DNA of 64,000 bases, from positions 958,501 through 1,022,500 of the forward strand of contig NC_080671.1 in NCBI RefSeq assembly GCF_030247195.1, given 5' to 3'. This document shows positions 57,118-64,000 of the stretch, piece by piece. The translations under genes and the position numbers were made by a program. How positions within the stretch are numbered: the stretch's first letter is position 1; every line of letters begins with the position of its first letter. Origin of the DNA: Topomyia yanbarensis. Lineage: Eukaryota; Arthropoda; Insecta; Diptera; Culicidae. The notes under the pieces were generated by a model. The model made no database searches and was not told where the DNA came from. It saw nothing but the letters and a program-made list of their open reading frames with translations.

Positions 57118-60100
57118 TAGACCTGTGCGCCGCCACGCCACGCCGCCGCCGCCGGTAAATTTTAACAAACGCCGACGCCGAAAGGTAGACCGGCGGCGCG
57201 CCGCCGATGCTTTTTTCCCACGCCGACAATTCGCGAACTCGACAATCGTTGGCTCGAAATTTTAACCACAAATCTAGAAACATTGTCTATGGTCCGAATA
57301 TACGACGTTAACTGATTCATGATTAATCATATATTGATGTTTATTTGGTATTAGTGGTTGTGAATTAGATCACAACATTAACAAAGTCTTGATATTTTCT
57401 CGCAAATCATTACACGACACTCGGAATACAATTCATGGATCCATTCTTGCTTCGTCAACTGGTTATGATTGCGAGCATATAAGTTACAATTCACCATTCG
57501 TGCGCGTGGAAATGTCCACAAATTAAAAAAAAACACTTCCACTTTCAAGATATAAGTAATGAAATTTACGATAATTTGCCCGATCTTAATCTTTGCACGT
57601 AATCAATTTCACTGGAATACAGTGTATTATTCATCGATTTTTTAAACGATTCATGATAGTATGCTAGACACGATTACCCGTCGAGCTCGTGAAACTGTTC
57701 ATGATATAGTTCATGAAGTAATTAATTTTCCACATAATCTTAATATACTTACGAAAACAATTTCAAGGAACTCAGACTATTATTCATGGATTATTCGCTA
57801 TGCTCTTTGGTTTTGAAATTTCTATGTGAGATATTGTGTACAAATGCTAGCAACCAGTCTCATAGGCGCGAGCATTAGATACAAGGAAACTACCAGGACC
57901 TGTAACCCTGTTATTCTTTTGTTAAGATTCAGTGTAATGTTCGGAATTAAATGAAACTGCGCTAAGCATCAAAAATACATTACTTAGCCACAATTCAAAT
58001 CCGTGAAATAATTAAGAAAACTATAAGACACGTAACTCTGTGTAAAAAATCCGACGATAAACTCAAGGCTAAAATATCACGTTAACACGAAGAGAATTTA
58101 CGAAAATCGTTGCACATCATTCAATTCTTGACTTTTTTAGTCAATAAAGTTAATACAAATTAATGTATCATCAAGTTATGAACTAGAATCATAAAAATAT
58201 TAAGCATATTCAGACACAACATTTGAGTATAATGCCATATTTTTTGCGCGAACTAGTTTTTTGAAAACACAAAAATTATTTTCAATGCGAGGTTTACTTG
58301 TCATTGATTGAATCGTGACCTATTTTAAAAAAAATTTCTCGAAGAATAGTTGGACAGAATAATCTTGACTTTTCGCGACGCTGGTGCACTGATGTGGCGA
58401 TGTAGAGGGTAAGATTTCTGGTCTCATAAATTATTCATCGTGTGATCTAGCCCCACTCAGGAAAGATTTTCAGTGTCAGTTGCATCAACCCGGTATCACA
58501 GACAAAAAAGACGTAACACGAGATGAATTTTCATCACTCGTAGAAAAAACGGTCGTTTATTATTACAAAAAATGCGCCATATCGGCGAGCGTGGTGTTAG
58601 TGAAGAGATTTTGACACAGAGCTAAATGCGTTACTTAGTTTCCGCACCCACCCAAAAACGTTACCGTCTTTTTAATCTCATGCAAACCAAAACAAACAAA
58701 ATTGGCCGGAAATGTGAAATTCATTCTTGTCGAAGTGCCCAAAGCGGGAGTTTTCACAATTATTTCTTAAGTTACAACACGATGCCGATCGCCGAGGCGA
58801 TGCAGAGGGTAAGATTTCTGGTCTCAAAAATTATTCATCGTGTGATCTAGTCCCACTCAGGAAAGATTTTCAGTGTCAGTTGCATCAACCCGGTATCACA
58901 AACAAAAAAGACGTAACACGAGATGAATTTTCATCACTCGTAGAAAAAACGGTCGTTTTAAATTACAAAAAATGCGCCATATCAGCGAGCGTGGTGTTAG
59001 TGAAGAGATTTTGACACAGAGCTAAATGAGTTACTTAGTTTCCGAACCTACCCAAAAACGTTGCCGTCTTTTTAATCTCATGCAAACCAAAACAAACAAA
59101 ATGGGCCGGAAATGTGAAATTCATTCTTGTCGAAGTGCCCAAGGCGGGAGTTTTTCACAATTATTTCTTAAGTTACAACACGATGCCGATCGCCGAGTAA
59201 GCACTTAATAGGATGTTAGTAATTTAATTGATTCGATGTATCGAATCTGACTAGGTGTATGCAATGGATTCGAATTTGTTGGTCCCCGGATCTGCTGGAG
59301 CAATTGGCGGAGTGCAGGTGCTACGAAAACTAGAGATACGCTCAGACCATTTTCAATCAGACTTGTTTAGTAATCAGTTTCAACCCAACATCAAGTCGTG
59401 GAATTATTATGAATGATAGTAACTGTATATTTAGGTTTCGTTATGGTGTAGATCTGTATGACTCCAGCACATCGAGCATACTTTGCACTCTAGATAGAAG
59501 CAAATCTTAAGTTGAAAGAAAATGTGGTGTCACGGAATCGTATGCGTTATTTTGTACTTACAAGAAGTAAAAGTAAATGCCAACCAGGAAAATGAAGTAA
59601 AAGGTCCTTACACGACCATTAAAAGTGACATTTCTGCGCAGTAATGCCATTAGTAACACCTCGTGTTAGGGTACCCGATATCTGTGGGATTCTTAAAGAG
59701 CGACGGTAAAGAAGACTAAAATGAAACAAAAAACAATGAAACGACAACAAGAATTAATTTCCTCAAACAAAACAAAAACTATTTTACCGTTTTAATTTCC
59801 CAAACATAGAACTATAAATAATTATTATGGGTTATTGAAATACAGTCGTTACTCTGCATTCTTTAAATTTGTCCATTGCAATCATTATTTCATGCGAAGT
59901 CGTAGTATGCGACATCGACAATTTTTCTATTTCGTTCTTTAAATTTTACAACTGTAAAATAGTCCCGCCATTCATTTATTATCTTGCATTTGGCAAGCAG
60001 GGTGGGCACTTGTGACGCATCAGCGAAATTAAATGCATGTCTTTCCATCAAAATAGAAATTCATAATGCATTTTGCGTTGCAAGTAAGACGTCAAAACCC

Positions 60101-60641
60101 TACAAAAAACTAGCCCTACATTCAACAAAACATCTAACAAAGTGGATCAGCGTAGGACGATTGTTAACCAATCTTTTCTGCGAAGGAGTGCAAAGTTGTT
60201 GCAAAAATGGAAATTAAATGCATTTTTTCTAATTTGAAACAAATTTGTAATACATTCTGAAAGTGATCTGCCACTAGGTGGGCACTATTGGGGCTTCAGT
60301 TGAAAAAAAAATTACTTGATATGATTGCAAGGATTCCATTTTGTGCAATGTGTTCAACAGACGTCGCTAGTACATCGAAAGCGATGATTTTTTTTAGAAT
60401 TTTCTTCAAGCTGGTAACGTCTGTTTGTATGTGCTGCGAAGTCTGTTACCAATTTGGGAAAGGAATTTTACTGCCAAGAATTGTTTTTTGTTACATAGGC
60501 GTCAATATTCGTCACGCCGACACACGCCGGCGCGCCGCCGCCAATAGGGTCCAACGGCGTGACGCCGCCAACGCCGCCGCCGCCGGCCAAATATGTCGCT
60601 TACGCCGCCGCCGATTAAAAATGCATCGGCGCACACCTCTA
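57118..60641. mobile_element. hAT-like element 2 (3,524 bp, target duplication GAGCCAAA)
   Basis: Ends TAGACCTGTGCGCCG and, in reverse complement, TAGAGGTGTGCGCCG (13 of 15). GAGCCAAA flanks both (57,110-57,117 and 60,642-60,649). Both subterminal regions are GC-rich islands full of GCCGCC words in an AT-rich body (57,121-57,232 and 60,510-60,640). The interior shows no transposase but does contain an exact 400-bp-period tandem duplication. The interrupted host frame is in phase across the duplication. Confidence 0.92.
58401..59197 (+). repeat. Two tandem copies of a 400-bp unit
   Basis: Unit 1 starts TGTAGAGGGTAAGATTTCTG at 58,401 and unit 2 starts TGCAGAGGGTAAGATTTCTG at 58,801, an exact 400-bp step. 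Unit 2 runs to 59,197 (CCGATCGCCGAG). They differ at only a few positions. In both, a frame with FQCQLHQPGIT and RDEFSSLVEKTVV ends at the same TGA. AGAGGGTAAGAT looks like a splice donor. The origin is not recognised; it might be a captured gene fragment. Confidence 0.9.
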
Positions 60642-60649
60642 GAGCCAAA

Positions 60650-60699
60650 CTCTGCCGACACGGGTATGGTACAGTGCGACGAATGCCTTGTCTGGTACC
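60650..60699 (+). pseudogene. LTR-element ORF, continuation of the PHD-type finger
   Basis: In phase with 57,038-57,117, this stretch adds ADTGMVQCDECLVWY, the central C-x2-C-x2-W-Y of a PHD finger. After 15 or so codons it is cut by another hAT-type end, CAGGGCCGCCGAGAGG, at 60,700. Confidence 0.6.
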
Positions 60700-60785
60700 C
60701 AGGGCCGCCGAGAGGGGGGGGGACCGGGGTGTTTCCCCCCGGGCCCGGAGTTTTGAAGGGGGCCCGGATTTTTAACAGAAAATAA
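60700..60785 (+). mobile_element. hAT-type left end (relative of element 1)
   Basis: CAGGGCCGCCGAGAGGGGGG resembles the left end of hAT-like element 1 (CAGGGCCGTCGAGAG), and both continue into GGGCCC-rich sequence. No matching right end or copy of the preceding 8 bases (CTGGTACC) was found, so the element is truncated or its partner lies outside the window. Confidence 0.6.
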
Positions 60786-60949
60786 ACTTTTGACAAATAT
60801 TTTTTCGAAGAAAAAATTTGAGAATATAATTAAAAATTCAATATCTTGTGTATGAGGTAACTAAAATAGCTAAAATTCTAAACTCCTGCATATTTGATAT
60901 CAACTATGCTAATACCAACCTAATTTTCGTATCGAAACAAGATCAGACT

Positions 60950-61115
60950 CGAACGGGCATAGCGGAATTTGTACATCGAATGTCATGTACGCAGCTCACC
61001 TGGGTTCGAATTCCAACCCCGCACACAGGAATAGAGATTTGTTGGAAAATTCCTAACCTGAATGAAGAAACGAATGACCTTAAACTTAACATGTCTATAA
61101 TCGAAACAAAAATAT
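60950..61115 (+). mobile_element. tRNA-derived SINE, Feilai-like
   Basis: A Pol III B box, GGGTTCGAATTCC, lies at 61,002-61,014. It is followed by CAACCCCGCACACAGGAATA, a TTCCTAACCTGAATGAAG segment, CGAATGACC and TATAATCGAAACAAAAAT. This order matches what I remember of the Feilai SINE of Aedes. The A box upstream is decayed. The ID rests on recall and needs a database check. Confidence 0.6.
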
Positions 61116-62860
61116 GATCAGACTTGTAAGGGTTAAACAATTAAATGGTAGAAGTCATGAGGTTGTCGCTGGATTAGTATCGAAAGTAATTATTGAAAGA
61201 AGAAAACCCTGCTTAGGGTTGCCACAGCGGTTTTGGGGGCGAATTCCGTGTCTTCGTTCAGGTAAATTCGAATTCGCTCGGAAGAATCCATTGGATTATT
61301 TTGCAATTTTTCGTTGCCCTTTTTTATCAGGAATCGCCCAGCACCCAGTCCTCATAAACATCATTCTCGGGTTGCAGGCCCTAATGGTTGAGGAGGGCCC
61401 CTCTTGTCGTTGACAAATATTATTGAACCATTGAACCTTCGCTTCAATGGATTATTGTTCCACACAAATATTCTCGAATGAAACTGAAGTGTGATTTCAC
61501 ACCCCGTGTTTGTTTACTGAGGAGCAGAGCAAAGCTCGCTAAGGTTATCCTTCACAGCGAGAGTGGTTGGTGCTTTTGGATTCTTTGTGAATATCCTAGT
61601 AAGCAACAACAGTTACACTATCCAACTAAACCAATAAAACTGTTAACAAATGCAAAAACATACAACTAAATGTGAACGGCACAGAAAGGTGGTGTGCTTT
61701 ACCAAAACATTACACTCTGCGGTGAATGTGAAAAAAATAAGATATTTTTCCTCCTAGTGCTACGAGCTACATATAAAAAACAGTGCATATTTATTTGTTT
61801 TTATGCGTTTTATACAAAAAAAGCAATGGAAGGGCTCCAAAATTCTGCCGAGTCGAGATCACTTTAATTCGAAATTCCAATTGATTTCAACGCATACCCA
61901 TGTGTCTCTTGAAGTCTATCCCCTGCTCAGTAAAATTCTGCTGGTCAAAGTACCACTAGAGGCGGTAACCCTACCTCTATTTGAGAGCTCAATTGGTCAA
62001 ATGAGTCATCAAAAACTCTTGATATACCAAAAGAATTCGAAATTAATCCAAAAATTTAAATTTAAAATTTAATATATTTGGTTTGCTGTTTATTGATACA
62101 AAATTTATAAAAAATCATATTTAGATACGAGATGATACATCCTTATCAAATAAACGAATTGAACGAGATGATACATAAATATTTTTGTAAAGGGGTCATA
62201 CTCAAATTTTTCGAGCGTGAGATTTTGAACGTCGCTTCCTGAACGTAACGATTATATTTTTATTTTTGAACTATTTTCTAGAAATCAGTTACAACATTCT
62301 TGTAAAATATTTTAAGGTATGCTAACACACCAACACAAATAAAAGAATAATTCGTGTTTTTATAGGATTATGAATGTTTTCGAATCCAGCATAGCGTAAA
62401 ATCCAACCAAAACCCTTATTTGAAATTTGATCCATGTTTCTCATTTTTTTTATTCCTACATGGATTTTTTTTATTTTGTTAAAATTTCATTGATCTATTT
62501 TTTCAAGTTGTAGATTGTATTTGTATTTCTACAATTGTAAGATTCTGTCTTTTTTTATCTATATGCATATTTTTATTTTATCCATCTTTTTACGTTCCTT
62601 ACTTTTGATTTTTTTCTATTGCTATCACTATTACTTACTTTAATTTATAGTTTTTTCTCTGTTATTGAATTTCATTCGCATTTTTTCGAGAAAATTCTGC
62701 TGTCTTTATTTTTTTCTTCTTATTGTTTCATATTTTAATACCCTGCTTTTTTATTTGTTTCTTTTGCCATTCCATCTTTAGAATTTGTCTATTTACTACA
62801 TTTATTATTGTAGTAGCCTTTTTTTCTTATTTTTGCATTTTTATATTGTAACAGCTGACT
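61116..62860. other. AT/T-rich DNA, no gene seen
   Basis: From 62,400 to 62,850 the plus strand is strongly T-rich. Open frames are short and match nothing known. No splice-linked exons could be assembled. Confidence 0.45.
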
Positions 62861-63548
62861 AGCTCAATCGGTGTTACTTCTCAAGGTCGGCTTTCCCACT
62901 GCTGCTTTAGGAGGACTCACAACCGATTACTTACCGCTAACCAGACAACAAGGCAGATCGACAAACAGGAAAGACTTTAAGGCTCAGTAGAAAAAGAAAG
63001 TTGACTAACATACATTCATTTAACTTATTTATTTGAGGAATTTAACATGTAGGAAATAGGGAAGAGGGTATCGATGCGGCCGAACTGGAACCGATGGGGC
63101 ACGGGCGACAGGAACATGTAGAGAGAGCGAGGGAACAATCATACCTGGTGTGTTGGGATGGTTCGATGATCTTCGTTGGGGAATAGAGCCGTTGGCTATA
63201 CGGGACCACGCCGGGTCTTATGGGTTCGGTGGGTTGCTTCCGCCACAGTAGCCGATGTTGTTGACTCTATCCCTGGTGCCCATGTGCGGAGGAGGAACTC
63301 ATCGGTCCAAGTGTCGATGAGCGGGGGCCAGGCTCAACCAGACCTCACCGGACTCAAGCCTCAAAAACGTTCGTTCCCACCAATCAACGCACACGTGTGA
63401 CTCGGCAATATCGTAAAGGGGCTCACCGGCCACCAGCACCACTCGAGGCAGATGAATGGAGACGTCGCTGCGTGGAGATCCGTCACGTGGTTACGTGAGT
63501 CGCTGATGACGTGATAAATATCGGATGGTTCTGCTTGATGTTGGACGA
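62861..63548. other. GC-richer DNA, unassigned
   Basis: Composition changes sharply at about 62,873, where TGTAACAGCTGACTAGCTCA begins. This could be an LTR or element edge (TG start), but no second copy lies in the window. No protein is recognised. Confidence 0.35.
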
Positions 63549-63840
63549 GCTGTGTGAATTCCGGACGAAGAGGACTGTTTCCGTACGGGTATAACGTGTA
63601 GCGTCTACCGACAGGATGGTGCCTTAGTCCGGGCTGACAGACGGAGAGTGAATATTCCGGGCGATCCGGACTAGTACCGAACGGACGGAGCGTATATCGA
63701 ACGGATGCCGCTTGTATCCGGACTACAGTTGATGGAAAGTTCCGGATGAACTGTGTATATATTCCGGGCCGACTGTGCTCACTTCGGACTGGCTGCTTTT
63801 GTCGTCGACTCACCGTACTGGGATCTGTATCTTCCGGGCA
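63549..63840. repeat. Decayed tandem repeat, period about 97 bp
   Basis: Three diverged units carry TTCCGGAC/TTCCGGGC words (about 63,561, 63,655, 63,765 and others). On the minus strand the repeated frame gives VRYTLRPFGTSPDRPEYSL and RRYTLYPYGNSPLRPEFTQL about 32 residues apart. The period is a multiple of three or nearly so. The nature is unknown; it might be part of an LTR element's non-coding leader. Confidence 0.55.
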
Positions 63841-64000
63841 CTTCGCACTTGCTTTCGGTTGGTGGTTGGCAATCCAAAAACGTGTATATCTTACAACTGT
63901 CTTCTATTAACTGCCTTCGCCTCTTTTTTCTAACTCCTGTTTAACCTCTTCTCACTCTCTCTTTCCCTCGTGCTCTCTCTCAACCGGATGTAGTGGTGTT
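63841..64000. other. Window edge, no gene seen
   Basis: Pyrimidine-rich DNA (CTCTTCTCACTCTCTCTTTC) that runs off the window. Nothing is called. Confidence 0.4.

Noticed and set aside
62873..62945. tRNA gene suggested by TAGCTCAATCGGT (A-box-like)
   Set aside because: No B box or cloverleaf can be formed downstream, and the start looks like an element edge.

Overview
The window reads as nuclear DNA of a mosquito (Culicidae, probably culicine; inferred, not proven). It is AT-rich, its few host genes have short GT-AG introns, and repeats make up most of it. The repeats include a Feilai-like tRNA-derived SINE, hAT elements, BEL/Pao, Penelope, I-like and CR1-like retrotransposons, and several copies of a repeat with a GGCCCTCCGGGCC core beside (CA)n runs. 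There are no bacterial or viral operons.

Layout. 1-6.7 kb: repeats, including a 9-bp satellite array (about 1630-2930) and a composite repeat (4236-6122) that recurs at 36.4-40.2 kb. 6.7-8.1 kb: four spliced exons of a host-like gene, tentatively DUF4806 type. 9.3-11.2 kb: an intronless TXNL1-like gene (thioredoxin plus PITH domains) with a one-base frameshift, between two segments rich in TTCGT/ACGAA. 11.3-15.1 kb: a decayed BEL/Pao element on the minus strand. 15.1-23.3 kb: a nearly intact I-clade-like LINE with a 12-bp target duplication, inserted in what looks like the BEL/Pao LTR and itself split by a 1.4-kb repeat. 23.9-27.1 kb: a TA-flanked inverted-repeat element split by a 2.37-kb apparently non-coding retroposon with a perfect 20-bp target duplication. 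27.8-33.0 kb: a CR1-like LINE whose two ORFs share a frame across a TAG-CAA-CCA stop. 33.0-36.4 kb: nothing recognised. 36.4-40.2 kb: the second composite repeat, carrying a 1,889-bp hAT-like insertion whose empty site is present at 5.3 kb. 40.9-43.5 kb: decayed repeat copies and a 328-bp MITE. 43.7-51.8 kb: an 8.2-kb hAT-like element containing an old LINE relic, which contains a 3.9-kb hAT-like element. 52.2-54.3 kb: a fold-back repeat. 55.4-56.5 kb: a Penelope-like element, followed by an LTR element whose PHD-finger ORF is split by a 3.5-kb hAT-like element (57,118-60,641). 61-64 kb: a SINE, T-rich DNA and a GC-rich decayed tandem repeat.

The main result is a dated stack of insertions. 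Four hAT-like elements have exact 8-bp target duplications (TAGAAATC, AGAGACTA, GTCGTCAT, GAGCCAAA), and the interrupted frames of older elements line up when the inserts are ignored. None of the four shows a recognisable transposase, so all look non-autonomous. The LINE ORFs carry the replication enzymes (APE endonuclease, reverse transcriptase, RNase H). The only probable host functions are the DUF4806-like gene and the TXNL1-like gene. Three frameshifts (TXNL1 and two in the CR1-like ORF2) fall in A homopolymers, so assembly error should be excluded before calling those genes dead.
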